Of a stretch of DNA of 64,000 bases, positions 46,018 to 56,600 are shown piece after piece. The stretch comes from CAYFQV01 sp964654185. GTDB lineage: Bacteria; Spirochaetota; Spirochaetia; DSM-27196; PWMO01. Positions within the stretch are counted from its first letter, which is position 1; the number at the start of each line of letters is the position of its first letter. A model generated the notes under the pieces. The model saw only the letters and a list, made by a program, of their open reading frames with translations. It made no database searches and was not told the DNA's origin. The position numbers and the translations under genes were made by a program. The stretch is taken from the NCBI GenBank assembly GCA_964654185.1, contig CAZZIE010000003.1, positions 31,643-95,642 on the forward strand, in the 5' to 3' direction.

Positions 46018-49000
46018 ATGACCGGAATCACCAGGATCTTTATGACCCTCTTTCTGGGGTCGATGCTTACGGCCTTCCTGGTCGTCCCTGCAGCATCTGT
46101 CGCGGGAAGCGACGACTACAGGGGCTTCCGGCAACGCTCCACGGAACACTTCACGTTCGTGTACGAACCCCGGGATGCCCAGGCGGTAGAGGACCTCGTC
46201 GCCATGGCGGAGGAGGTCTATCGGGACGTCACCACCTTTCTGGAGTACTCGCCGGAGCACACCCGGGTGCTGGTGATCGGCCGCACCGACCGCGCAAACG
46301 GATACTTCTCCTCGGCGCCGCCCCAGCATATCGCGCTCATCGTGGCACCTCCTGAAGGACTCAACCTGGGGACGCGCCACCGGGAGTGGCTTCGCCTGGT
46401 CTTCGTGCACGAGTTCACCCACTACGTTCATCTGAACTACGACAGGGGCTTCTTTCGTGGCCTGTCCCGCCTCTTCGGGGAGGAGCTGATCACCGGAAAC
46501 CTCCTCTTCATGCCCTTCTGGAACGTCGAGGGCATTACCACCGCCGCCGAGTCACTCCTGACCGCCGGGGGGCGCGGTAAGAGCGCATTCTTCGAGCTGC
46601 CCTACCGGGCGCTGGTCATGGAGAACGAGCTCTTCAATCTCACCCAGGCGGGCTACCAGTCCCACCTGCCCCCGCGCGGCAGGTACTACGTCGGTGGCTA
46701 TCTGCTGATCAACTACATTGTGCGGGAGTACGGCATTGCCACCTACCTGGACATTCACCGCGACTACCTTCGCTTTCCCTTCTTCGCCATCTACGGCGCC
46801 GTTCGCCGGAACACCGGCAGGAGTGCAGCCGCCATGCTGCGGGAGGTGCGCCGCGAACTGGAGCGCGCCTACGAGAGCCGCATGGAGATCCCTCCGGGCC
46901 GACTGATCACGCCGAACCGGGTCGGAGACTACTATCTGCCCGTATCCGCAGGGGATCAGCTGGTGCTGTACCGGCGGCGCCCGGACGCCCGGGGCGCGAT
47001 CATCCTCCTGGATCCGGAAACCGGCGCCGAAGAGGTTCTGGCAACCGTCCCCCTGAGCGACGGCCACTCCCTGACCGCCGCCGCCGACGCCTCCACGATC
47101 ATCTTCTCCGCCTTCGAGTCGACGGGCAGCCACCCCGCAGGCTCCCTGCTCTTTCCGGGGGAAACGGTGGCGCATCTCTATCGCCTCAATGCGGAGACCG
47201 GAGAGGTTGTGCGCCTGCCGGACACGGCGCACCTCACCCAGCCGGCGGTCTCTCCGGATGGAGGCACGGTGGCCGCGGTAGAGCGTCGCGGCGCCTACAC
47301 GAGACTCGTTTCATTCCCCATCGACAATCCCGGCAGGAAGCGCGTGCTGCTCGAAGAGCCGCAGACCCAGGTGGGAAGCCCGTCCTTCTCTCCGTCCGGG
47401 CGTCACATTGCCTTCACGGTCAAGGTGGAAGGGGACCAGGACATCGTCACAATGGACCTCGGGGCGCCCGCCGACGGTCGCTCATCTCCCGCCGGGGCGG
47501 GCCGCGCGATTCCCGTGCCCGGCTTCTCCGGCTCCGCGGAGCACTTCCCACGATTCCGAGGCAACGACACCGTGATCTTCTCGTCCGATCGCACCGGCAG
47601 CCTGGCGCTCTATCAGTACAACCTCCGGGAGGGCTCGACAGGGTTGATCCTGCGGGATCCGGTTGGTGCGTACGGCGGCGTAGCCCACGGCGATGAGGTG
47701 ATCTACGGCACCCACACGGCAAAGGGGTGGGCGCTGCGGACCACGCCGGACGACGAGCTCGTCTGGTTGGAAGTCCCATCGGAGCCGGTGGTTCCGGGGC
47801 GCACCAGCCTGATCGCCGCCGGCCGCACCCCCGGCTGGACGCCCTCCCGGGAGGGTGAGGCTCCCGACGGAACACCGGCTCCGTCAGCGGGGGCGGCGGC
47901 GGAAGCAATTGGGGGACCGGATGCGGGTGCCGAGGATGGGCGTCCCTACCGAGACATTCCCCGTCCCGAGCTCTGGTTTCCCTGGTACGCGGACGCCACC
48001 GGCGCCGACGGCGGGTTGGGCCTCGGACCGGCGGTGCAGATCTACGGCGCCTCCCTCCTGGCGCGGTGGAGCTGGCAGACAAACGTCGGTATCATACCCG
48101 GGTTCCTCGGCGGGGTAAGCGGCTCCACCGGCGGCACCTTCGATCCCGCCGTGCAGCCCATTGGCTCCGTTCAGCTCGGCTACTCCCAGGGCCCATGGTC
48201 GCTGCGCTACAGCGCAAACAACTCATACAGCGGATCCTCCGGCGCGGCAACGCAGGTCGTCGGGCAGAGCCTCGGGGCAAATCGAAGCCTCGTCAGCCGG
48301 GAGCGCCTGGGCATCGGCACGAATCTGATCCTCAGCACCGCCCTGGTGTATCAGACCGTCATGACCGGTGTGGGAAACTTCGGCTTCTACGCCCCGCCCG
48401 CCTTCAATACCGCCGGGCGACGCATGGCACACGGCGTCTCTGTGTACGTTGGCAGAACTGTCGTCGGCGCGGCGGAGGAGTTTCACGGCGCAACCGGCAA
48501 CGCCGACGCATCCCTTGGAGCCTCCTACGTCGTACCGATCCTCCAGGGCGAATACAACGGCGTTGCCCTTCAGGGTAACGGGCGCGTCTTCGGGCCCGGC
48601 CTGGCGCCCACCCACGCGAGCGTGTTCGAGATTCGCGGATACTACACCACCGGGGCGCCGCTGACCGCGCGGCCATACACGGTCCAGCCCCGGGACACCA
48701 GGGTTGCAGTCGTCGGCCCGTCGACGCTGCCGGTCATTGCGGAGGGACGGAAGGGCAATCTTCTGGGACATCTGGGATACCGTCTGCCGATCGCGCGAGT
48801 GGACATGCCGCTCTTTCTGGGAACCGGCATTGTGGGATTCGCGGCAGACTTCTACGCCGAAGGAGCCCTCGCCTTCGATGTGCAGCCCTTCGGCGTCGAC
48901 CTGGACCCCGGCATCATTCTGGGAAGTGAGATCGTTACACTCTTCCAATCCAAGAGCGTGAGCGTGCCGGTGGGCATCGGGACCAGCATCCGCATGAACC

Positions 49001-49134
49001 CCCGGACACTTCTCGAGGAAGGCGTAGAGGTGCGGCCCTACGTGTTCGTCGACTTTGCCCTGCCGACGGAGACCGGCGGCGAGTACGCCGACGCCGCGGC
49101 GCGCAGCCCCTATCCGAAGCGCCCGGAGATGTAA
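46018..49134 (+). CDS. Outer-membrane gluzincin-like peptidase with TolB-type propeller and beta-barrel
   Basis: This 1038-residue exported protein has a signal peptide (LTAFLVVPAASVAG). A peptidase MA-like domain (about 35-285) contains the zinc motif His131-Glu132-x-x-His135 (VHEFTH) and the third ligand Glu171 in FWNVEGIT. A six-bladed TolB/WD40-like propeller follows (about 310-610; FSPSGRHIAFTV, FSSDRTGSLALYQY). The C-terminal third, about 660-1038, is a beta-strand-rich region like a BamA-type or autotransporter barrel. A complete HExxH plus Glu suggests active protease. ATG at 46018 gives the signal peptide. Its 3' end overlaps pstB by 25 bp, tail to tail. Substrate unknown. Confidence 0.8.
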   Translation: MTGITRIFMTLFLGSMLTAFLVVPAASVAGSDDYRGFRQRSTEHFTFVYEPRDAQAVEDLVAMAEEVYRDVTTFLEYSPEHTRVLVIGRTDRANGYFSSAPPQHIALIVAPPEGLNLGTRHREWLRLVFVHEFTHYVHLNYDRGFFRGLSRLFGEELITGNLLFMPFWNVEGITTAAESLLTAGGRGKSAFFELPYRALVMENELFNLTQAGYQSHLPPRGRYYVGGYLLINYIVREYGIATYLDIHRDYLRFPFFAIYGAVRRNTGRSAAAMLREVRRELERAYESRMEIPPGRLITPNRVGDYYLPVSAGDQLVLYRRRPDARGAIILLDPETGAEEVLATVPLSDGHSLTAAADASTIIFSAFESTGSHPAGSLLFPGETVAHLYRLNAETGEVVRLPDTAHLTQPAVSPDGGTVAAVERRGAYTRLVSFPIDNPGRKRVLLEEPQTQVGSPSFSPSGRHIAFTVKVEGDQDIVTMDLGAPADGRSSPAGAGRAIPVPGFSGSAEHFPRFRGNDTVIFSSDRTGSLALYQYNLREGSTGLILRDPVGAYGGVAHGDEVIYGTHTAKGWALRTTPDDELVWLEVPSEPVVPGRTSLIAAGRTPGWTPSREGEAPDGTPAPSAGAAAEAIGGPDAGAEDGRPYRDIPRPELWFPWYADATGADGGLGLGPAVQIYGASLLARWSWQTNVGIIPGFLGGVSGSTGGTFDPAVQPIGSVQLGYSQGPWSLRYSANNSYSGSSGAATQVVGQSLGANRSLVSRERLGIGTNLILSTALVYQTVMTGVGNFGFYAPPAFNTAGRRMAHGVSVYVGRTVVGAAEEFHGATGNADASLGASYVVPILQGEYNGVALQGNGRVFGPGLAPTHASVFEIRGYYTTGAPLTARPYTVQPRDTRVAVVGPSTLPVIAEGRKGNLLGHLGYRLPIARVDMPLFLGTGIVGFAADFYAEGALAFDVQPFGVDLDPGIILGSEIVTLFQSKSVSVPVGIGTSIRMNPRTLLEEGVEVRPYVFVDFALPTETGGEYADAAARSPYPKRPEM

Positions 49135-49898
49135 GCCTCCGTCCGCTCCTTGCGCGGATTGAAGAAGATGTCCTTTGTTTCCCCCGCCTCAATGATAACG
49201 CCGTTCAGAAAGAAGGCGGTCTGATGAGAGAGACGCCCCGCCTGCTGCAGGTTGTGGGTCACCACTACCAGGGTGTACGCCCGGTGCAACTCCTCCAGGA
49301 GGTCCTCGATCTTGGCGGTGGATATGGGGTCGAGAGAGCTCGTGGGCTCGTCCATGAGAATGACGTCCGGCTCCACGGCAATGGCCCGGGCAATGCAGAG
49401 GCGCTGCTGCTGCCCCCCGGAGAGGCTGAGGGCCGGCTGGTGGAGGCGGTCCTTGACCTCCTCCCAGAGGGCAGCCTGCTTCAGGCTGTGTTCCACCGTC
49501 TCCTCCAGGATCGCCTTCTTGTGAGTGCCGTGAATCCGCGGGCCGTAGGCGACGTTGTCGAAGACCGACATGGGAAAGGGGTTCGGCTTCTGGAAGACCA
49601 TGCCGATCCGCTTCCGCAGCTCAATGACGTCGTACTCCTTGTAGATATCGTGGCCGTCGTACTCCACCGTACCGTTGATCCTGACGTAGTCGATAACATC
49701 GTTCATGCGGTTGAGGACGCGGATGAACGTCGACTTGCCACAGCCCGATGGCCCGATGAGGGCGGTGATCCGGTTCACCGGGATGTCCATGTCGACGCCG
49801 TGAAGCGCCTGGAAATCTCCGTAGAAGAGGTCCAGGTCGCGAATGCGGAACTTGAGCGCGCCGTCCGTGTCGCTGTTGGTGTGCTGTGCTTCACCCAT
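49110..49898 (-). CDS. pstB: Phosphate ABC transporter ATP-binding protein
   Basis: This 262-residue ATPase subunit of the high-affinity phosphate importer has Walker A GPSGCGKST, signature LSGGQQQRL, Walker B VILMDEPTSSLD, and the PstB-typical MVFQKPNPFPMSVFDNVAYGPR region. Length is typical (250-270). It is the last gene of the supra-operon, 25 bp after pstA. No phoU follows, which is unusual. The next gene is convergent. Confidence 0.95.
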   Translation of the reverse strand: MGEAQHTNSDTDGALKFRIRDLDLFYGDFQALHGVDMDIPVNRITALIGPSGCGKSTFIRVLNRMNDVIDYVRINGTVEYDGHDIYKEYDVIELRKRIGMVFQKPNPFPMSVFDNVAYGPRIHGTHKKAILEETVEHSLKQAALWEEVKDRLHQPALSLSGGQQQRLCIARAIAVEPDVILMDEPTSSLDPISTAKIEDLLEELHRAYTLVVVTHNLQQAGRLSHQTAFFLNGVIIEAGETKDIFFNPRKERTEAYISGRFG

Positions 49899-49923
49899 GA
49901 ATCAACTCCGTTTGCCGCACTTC

Positions 49924-51657
49924 CTACTGCTGGGCCGCCATGCGGGACATCCTGCCAATGAGGGTGCGTGTCAGATAATTCACTATAATGACGATGATTA
50001 CGAGTATCGTTGCCGCCGCGAAGGCGTTCGGTAAGGAGATGGTCTCCCGCACGAGCAGGTAGAGGTGTACCGAGAGGACCCGGATGGGCGAGTTCAGGCT
50101 GCGAATCAGCGCCAGATTGCTCCCCATGGTGTACAGCAGCGCCGCGGTCTCGCCGACAGCCCGGCCGATCCCCAGGATCATCCCGGTGAGGATCCCCGGT
50201 GCGGCCGACGGCAGCACGACCCGGAAGATCGTCTGGAGCTTGGTAGCCCCCAGGGCCAGACTTCCGTCGCGAATCTCCTTCGGGACCGCCCGGAGCGCCT
50301 CCTCACTGGTGCGAACCACCGTGGGGAGGATCATCAGGGTCAGCGTGAGGGTCCCGGATACCAGGCCGGTCTGGAAGCCCAGAAACTGGGCGAAGAAGAC
50401 CAGGCCGAAGAGGCCGAAGACGATCGACGGGATCCCCGCAAGGGTGTCGGTCCCAATGCGCAGGATCGTCAGCAGTTTGCCCTGCTTCGCGTACTCAACC
50501 AGGTAGATCGCCCCGGCCACACCGATCGGTGTGGCAATGGCGAGGACAAAGAGAATCATTGCCAGGGTATTGAGGATGATCGTGCTCGCCCCGCCGACGG
50601 CGCCCGCCCGGCGCGGCGGCGTCACAAAGAAGGAGGGACGGAGGTTCGCCGACTGCTCGACGTGTTCCACCTCGACCACCGGAAGATCCGCCGCCCGAAC
50701 GACGTCCCGACTCGCCAGCCCGACGGCTCCTTCGGTTGTCCGGATTGCCTCGGCGAAGGCCTCCGCTGTGTCGACGGTTATCACCCCGGCGCTCATCGAC
50801 TGCGATAGCTCCGGGAACGCCTCCGAAAGGAGCCGGCGCTGCTTTGCCGCGAGAGCGCCGTTACCGGCAAAGAGTACCGGCCGAACCGGCAGGGGCTCGT
50901 ACTCCCCCTGGTCCCCTTCGCTCAGATTCGCCGGCGTGATCTCGATGCGGGGGCCTCCGACCTCCTCCCACGCTGCGGCTTGGCCGAATACCAGTTGTCC
51001 GACCTGATCGGCGGTGAGGTGGTTCAGCCGGCGGCCTGCCTGGAGTGCCGTAACATCGGGATGAACGGCCACGCTCAACTCGTACAGGGACACGGTCCCG
51101 GCCGCAGTCAGATCATCCCGCCAGTCCGCCGGCACCAGAGCCACAGCACCATCGCTCGCAGCAATGCTGCGGGAAACTGCGTCGGGACTCCCGGCCCGGC
51201 GCACACCTTCACCGAAGTCCCCGGATTCGCCGAGCAGGTAGGCGGCCACTGCCGCGCGGAAATCGGCGCTGCCCCCGATGATCGGTACGGCGCTTCGGTC
51301 CTGCCCGGTGAGATAGCCGAGGTAGGGGTTCAGTCCCAGGAAGAGTTCCCGGAGCTCGTCGTACTGGATAGTGTCCAGGCGCAGGCCGCGCGGCACCATG
51401 ATCGCGAAGCTCGCGCCGCGGCCGGTGTCCACCGTCTCCTGCGCAAAGGGAACGGTCGGCTCCGTGCTCACGCTTCGGGTGTAGAAGCCGTTCACCACAA
51501 TGTAACCGATGATCAGGCCGAGGATCAGAATGGTGATTCCCGCCGCCCCCCAGATGAAGCCCTTCGCTATGCGTTCGTTCCAGCGCACCAGACGGGCGTG
51601 CCGGGACGGGGCGGCCGGCCGCGGAGGGGCCGGGGTGTCAACGGTTTGCACTGCCAT
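49924..51657 (-). CDS. pstA: Phosphate ABC transporter permease PstA with an embedded PstS-like domain
   Basis: At 577 residues it is nearly twice the usual PstA (about 290). The first transmembrane helix (about 34-58) is followed by some 295 extracytoplasmic residues. These resemble a phosphate-binding protein: VPIIGGSADFRAAVAAYL, LTADQVGQLVFGQAAAWEEVGGP, and EGAVGLASRDVV. The usual permease core then follows with helices, the SLALGATKLQTIFRVVLPSA coupling loop and GRAVGETAALLYT. The insert may be a second receptor or a docking device for PstS. It starts inside the pstC end (20-nt overlap). Confidence 0.9.
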   Translation of the reverse strand: MAVQTVDTPAPPRPAAPSRHARLVRWNERIAKGFIWGAAGITILILGLIIGYIVVNGFYTRSVSTEPTVPFAQETVDTGRGASFAIMVPRGLRLDTIQYDELRELFLGLNPYLGYLTGQDRSAVPIIGGSADFRAAVAAYLLGESGDFGEGVRRAGSPDAVSRSIAASDGAVALVPADWRDDLTAAGTVSLYELSVAVHPDVTALQAGRRLNHLTADQVGQLVFGQAAAWEEVGGPRIEITPANLSEGDQGEYEPLPVRPVLFAGNGALAAKQRRLLSEAFPELSQSMSAGVITVDTAEAFAEAIRTTEGAVGLASRDVVRAADLPVVEVEHVEQSANLRPSFFVTPPRRAGAVGGASTIILNTLAMILFVLAIATPIGVAGAIYLVEYAKQGKLLTILRIGTDTLAGIPSIVFGLFGLVFFAQFLGFQTGLVSGTLTLTLMILPTVVRTSEEALRAVPKEIRDGSLALGATKLQTIFRVVLPSAAPGILTGMILGIGRAVGETAALLYTMGSNLALIRSLNSPIRVLSVHLYLLVRETISLPNAFAAATILVIIVIIVNYLTRTLIGRMSRMAAQQ

Positions 51658-52558
51658 CCGGTCGCACCTTCAGCTCGGATCTGCGGTTGATGATCTGCGT
51701 CGTGAGATTGAGGAGAAGTATGAAGAGAAAGAGCACAACCGCCGTGGTAAACAGCGACACCCGGTGATCGCCGCCGGCGTATCCCATGTCGTTGACAATG
51801 GCCATGGTCAGGGTTCGCACCCGGGAGTAGACGCCGTTCATGGGCATGGTCGGCTGATTCCCCGCCACCATGAGCACCGCCATGGTCTCCCCCACCGCGC
51901 GGCCCATGCCGAGAATGACACCCGTGAGGATGCCGTTGCGCGCCGCCGGGAGAATGACCCGCCAGATCGTCTGCCAGTGGGTCGATCCGAGGGCGAAGGA
52001 ACCGTCGGCGTAATCCCGCGGCACCGCCCGGATCGACACCTCTGTGATGTTGATGATGGTCGGGAGGGTCATGATTGCCAGGATGGACATCCCCGAGAAG
52101 GCGTTGTAGTTCACCAGAGGATCGGCCACCCGGTCGAGAAAGAAGCCGATCATCATGACCCCGAAGAAGCCGTAGACCACGGAGGGGATGCCCGCCAGGA
52201 TCTCCGTGGCGCTCCGGAGCATGCTCTGAGCACGCCCCTTTGCGATCTCCGCAATGAAGATGCCTACGGCAATGCCGATCGGCACGGACAGTGCCAACGC
52301 CCCGGCGGTCACCATGAGAGACGCCACGATAAAGGGCGCAATCCCGAAGCTCGGCGGATTTCCAATGGGATACCAGTCCGTGCCGAAGAGGAACTCCCCG
52401 GGCGTCGGCGGCGTATGGCCATCCAGGGAGACGAAGAAGAGCGGCAGCCCCTCGATCATGATGAAGAGGGTGATGAAGAGCACGCTGAGAATCGACAGCG
52501 CCGCGCTCAACATGAAGACGCCGCGCATGCCCTGCTCGTAGTACGGCCTGAACCTCAA
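51638..52558 (-). CDS. pstC: Phosphate ABC transporter permease PstC
   Basis: This 306-residue permease has six predicted helices, the coupling motif DGSFALGSTHWQTIWRVILPAA and the conserved GRAVGETMAVLMVAGN. An ATG 42 codons upstream would add a Pro/Arg/Ala-rich segment encoded by the intergenic tandem repeats. I therefore prefer TTG at 52558, which has AGGAGGT six bases before it. The gene lies 192 bp after pstS, the second-largest internal gap of the supra-operon. Confidence 0.92.
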   Translation of the reverse strand: MRFRPYYEQGMRGVFMLSAALSILSVLFITLFIMIEGLPLFFVSLDGHTPPTPGEFLFGTDWYPIGNPPSFGIAPFIVASLMVTAGALALSVPIGIAVGIFIAEIAKGRAQSMLRSATEILAGIPSVVYGFFGVMMIGFFLDRVADPLVNYNAFSGMSILAIMTLPTIINITEVSIRAVPRDYADGSFALGSTHWQTIWRVILPAARNGILTGVILGMGRAVGETMAVLMVAGNQPTMPMNGVYSRVRTLTMAIVNDMGYAGGDHRVSLFTTAVVLFLFILLLNLTTQIINRRSELKVRPDGSANR

Positions 52559-52582
52559 ACAACAACCTCCTCGATACCCGCC

Positions 52583-52640
52583 GTCGGCGTTCACACCACG
52601 CGGCGGCGGTCGGCGTTCACACCACGCGGCGGCGGTCGGC
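52583..52640. repeat. Tandem 26-bp units between pstS and pstC
   Basis: Two exact copies (52583-52608, 52609-52634) beginning GTCGGCGTTCACACCACG, plus the first six bases of a third. The region is non-coding if the TTG start of pstC is right. Confidence 0.75.
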
Positions 52641-52750
52641 GCCGCGACGACCGCCTGAGCGGCCGCGGGCGGCACCCGGGCCACGACCGGTCAACCCACC
52701 GGGGGGCGGCAGCGCGCCGTGCCGGCGCCCCTACCGGAGCGGCAATCCAC

Positions 52751-53593
52751 CTACCGAAGCGGCAGGTAGCCGACCTCGTTCACGATCTCCTGACCGCGCT
52801 CGCCCAGCAGGAAGTCCACGAAGACTTTAGCCTCGCCGGCGGGCTCGCCCAGGGTCACAACGTTGAGTGGCCGCGTGATCGGATACTCCCCGGTCAGGAC
52901 CGTCTCGTTGGTGTCTTCAACGCCGTCAACGGAGAGCGCCTTGCCCCCCTGGTCCGCGACCCGTTCCAGCGTGATCATGCTCGCATAGCCGATCGAGTAC
53001 GGCGTCTGGGTCACCATGGTTGCCATGTTGCCGTTGCTCTCGGTAACCAGAGCCTGCCGGACGTACCGGGCGTCGTCCCCGTAGGTCCTCACCAGGACCA
53101 GCTCCCGAAAGGCCCCGAAGGTACCGCTCGCCTGATCACGGTTGACCACGACGATCTCCTCATCCGGGCCACCGAGACGGCTCCAGTTCCGGATCTCGCC
53201 GACGAAGACCGCCGCAAGGTCCTCGATTGAGATGTCGTCGATCGGCACCGTCTCATGCACGATGACCGCCAGCCCGTCGGTGGCAATGGTCGTCGCCTGC
53301 AAGCCCTGCTCCCGCTCGCGAATGAAGAGGGCGCGGCTGGATGCGCCCACGTCGTAGATGCCGTTGAGGGTTCCCTGTATGCCCGCGGTTGATCCCGGTG
53401 CATCGTAGGAGAGCTCCGCCGCCGGATCCACCTCGGTGCGGTAGACCTCGATCGCCGAGCTCATGATCGGGTCCATGGTGGTGGACCCACCCATTGATAG
53501 CCGAAAGTTGCCGCTCCCCTCCTGCTCGCCGCCGGCGAAGGCGGTAGCGACCAGGATGGCCGTTCCAATTGCCGTCAGAATTGCGCGTTTCAC
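52751..53593 (-). CDS. pstS: Phosphate-binding periplasmic protein PstS
   Basis: This 280-residue solute-binding protein has a signal peptide ending AFAGG then EQEGSG, without a lipobox cysteine. The phosphate-binding loops are recognisable: MGGSTTMDPI, the Asp-Ala-Pro-Gly-Ser-Thr loop, and RDQASGTFGAF. LAAVFVGEIRNWSRLGGP is the family's conserved helix region. GTG start with AAAGGAG upstream. It follows the TonB-dependent receptor gene by 18 bp, so outer- and inner-membrane steps share one transcript. Confidence 0.93.
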   Translation of the reverse strand: MKRAILTAIGTAILVATAFAGGEQEGSGNFRLSMGGSTTMDPIMSSAIEVYRTEVDPAAELSYDAPGSTAGIQGTLNGIYDVGASSRALFIREREQGLQATTIATDGLAVIVHETVPIDDISIEDLAAVFVGEIRNWSRLGGPDEEIVVVNRDQASGTFGAFRELVLVRTYGDDARYVRQALVTESNGNMATMVTQTPYSIGYASMITLERVADQGGKALSVDGVEDTNETVLTGEYPITRPLNVVTLGEPAGEAKVFVDFLLGERGQEIVNEVGYLPLR

Positions 53594-53611
53594 GTTCCGT
53601 CTCCTTTTGCG

Positions 53612-56600
53612 CTATAGATCGAGCTTCGCGGAAATGCTGAAGCTTCTTCCTTTGCGATACTCCTGCACAACGTTCCCGGGGTTGTCTCCTGAAGCTGTCT
53701 GCACTTCTTCGCCGACGGTGAACCGTGCCGGCAGATCCAGGAGGTTCTTCGCGGAGAATCCGAAGGACAGGAACTTCGAGACACTGTGTCGCACGACGAG
53801 GTCCAGCTGATGAAAGGGCTGCTCGTAGGTGTCGGGAACGCCGTTGACGCCGATGTCGGTAATTCGCGGCCCGAAGAGGTTGTAGTTCAGGAACACGCTC
53901 GTGTGCTGCTCCTTCTCCTGCGACCAGGAGACACTGTTCCGATACCCGAGGGAGGCGTTGAGCACGTAGGGCGACTGTCCCTGCAGCGGACGGTCTATCG
54001 AGGTGTTAGCGAAGGTCTTCGCTTCGGCGCGGCCGGTGGTCGGATCGGTGAGATCGAACTGGAACTCCGCCCCCTCTTCACCAAGATCGATCTGCGACCA
54101 GATGTAGGCAAAGTTACCGCGAGCCGTGAGATCCCGGAAGAACCCGGCGACACCGCCAAGGGCTCTTCTCCATCTGATCGTACGGTCCATGGAATCGAAC
54201 TGGACCCGACGCACCAGACCTTCCCGGATCAGGTCGGCAAGGTAGCGGCCCTTGAGGCTCCACTCGATCTCGGCACCGGTATTCTGTGCTGCCGGAATAT
54301 TGGCCAGGGTGTTGAGCGTCTCGCCGCCACCCCGGTTCAGGCCAAAGGACTCGATCGGGCTGTCGAAGTACTTGTAGAAGGCCCCGACGGTCAGGAGCTC
54401 CTCTTCTGCCGGATACAGCTCCCAGCGAAGATCGCCGTTGTACAGCCGCGCCGTCTGGAGATTCGGATTCCCCTGAAACACCCCTGCCCCCGGCGCCCCG
54501 CTGAACTTCTGCTGCGGCGAGAGGTCGCTGAGGTCCGGCCTGTTCACGGTGCTGCTGGCCGCAATCCGCACCTGCATGCGGTCTCCGGCCGGAATCGTCA
54601 CATTCAGCGAGGGCATGAGGAAGTCGAGGGGCTCGGTCGTCTGAAGTATCTGGGGGTCCGCCTCGTCGCCGGAGAAGGCGTCTCGGGACTGTACGCTCTG
54701 TCGAGACCACTCCGCCCGCAGTCCCGCGGAGAGTCGGGAGCTTCCGAAAACCAGCACATCCGTCGAAAGGTAGGCCGCCGCAAGAAGCTGGGAGGCACTG
54801 ATGGTATCGGTGAACTCGGTGAACTCCCGGAAGTCAAAGATCTCCCCGGAATCGTCGAGACCAATGTAGTCGTCCACGAAGATGTCGTTCGGGTCCCGGG
54901 AGACGATGTCGCGATTCGCAACGGCGTTCTGATAGGTCAGGCCGAATCGCCGGGTTTCGGACTCCCGGCTCTGATACGACGCCTCAAGGCCGAGGTCAAT
55001 AAAATCCGGAGTGGGATTGCCGAACCAGGTCACCGGTAGGGAGAGAGCGAGGGATCCGCCGTTGATGATGTCGTTAACGGTCGTGAAGTTTCGACGAACC
55101 GCCCAGTCGTCGAAGACCAGGTAGCTGTCCTCTTCCACGAAGTCGCCGTCCTGATCATCTTCCCGGTAGATGTAGTACCGACGGTCCGGCTCGTAGCTCC
55201 GGGCGAAGGAGATGTTGTAGGTCCAGTTCAGCTCCGAGCGGTTCAGACTGTCAATGAAGTGCCTGCCTCGCAGGGCCTCGTTGAAAAGGGTCTGTTCCCG
55301 CCACTGCAGATCGGTCTCCTGGATGTCATACGACTCGGACCCGTAGTAGCCTGAGACCTCCTCCGTCCGGGAATCCGTGGCACGGACCAGCAGCGAGCTC
55401 GATTCAACACGAAAACGGTCCTCCTCCTGAAGCACGATCTCGAAGAGACCGCCGATATCGACGTCCCGACTCGTGGTGAAGGCGTCGTATGAGTGCTGAA
55501 TCCCGAAATCCCGACCCTCAATGTCGATTGCCTGAAAGTAGTTCTGCTTCTCCTCGGAGTAGTCCCATCCGTCCTGAAGACTCAGCGAACCGGTAAGCCC
55601 GAGGCTGAAGGTGTCGGTGATTTCCAGCTTGTCGCGCATTGCAATACTGGTGCTGTAGTCCAGCGGGATCGTGCGCAGCGTCGGTTCCCAGTTCACGTTG
55701 AAGGACTCCGCGAGCTCCTCCCGCCGGGCGTCCTCCAGCCCGTCGCCGGTAAGGGGGGATATCCGCTTTATCTTCTCTTCCTCGTTTACCACCTCCTCCG
55801 GCAACGCCCGTGTCCCGTCGTCAATACCGAGCCAGTCCAGAGACCCGGAAGGGTCGGTCAGCCTCTCCGTGAAGGATGTGCCCTGATTGTAGGCAAGAGA
55901 TGTGCTGATCTCCGTGCGCAGACGCCGGGCATATCGATCGTCCGGCAGGCCGATGGTCCGAATGGCGACGGTGCCACCTCCAAAATCACCGATTCGCTCC
56001 GAGGAGTAGGTCTTCTGTACGGCGAGACTCTCAATGACCCCGGCGGGAAAGAGATCGAGGGGAACAACGCGCTTGTCGACCTCCGGACTGGGAAGTCGTG
56101 TACCGTTCAGGAGCGAGTTGGAGTAGCGCTCGCCCATGCCGCGAACGTAGACAAAGCGGCCGTCCACGACCGTAAGTCCCGTGACACGCTGGAGCGCGCC
56201 GGCAGCGTCAGAGTCCCCGGTTCTGCCGATCTGCTCCTGACCAATCAGGTTCATAACAACATCTGAGTCACGTGTCTCTTCGATCAGGTTGGCAATGCCC
56301 CCCTCAACACGCACCTCTTCCACCGCAAAGACCGTCACCTCTCCCATATCAACTCCGGCCGGGGTCAATTCGACCGTGACCTCCGTGCTCTCCCCTTCAG
56401 GAACATTGATCTCCTCGACGTTCTGGGTTGAGTAGTCCGGATGAATTATGGAAAGGGTATGAATGCCGCTGGGAATCTCCACTGAGAAGTCACCGTCGGC
56501 GTTTGTTGTCGCTTCAACGGAGATTCCCCGGAACACGATTGTGGCCGATTCGACCGGGTCTCCGCTGTCGATATCCGTAACGGTACCTGTAAGAGTACCC

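Noticed and set aside
51509..53230. Long open frame on the plus strand opposite pstA, pstC and pstS
   Set aside because: Its translation is rich in Arg, His, Gly and Asp with no domain, and crosses three well-defined genes and the tandem repeats.
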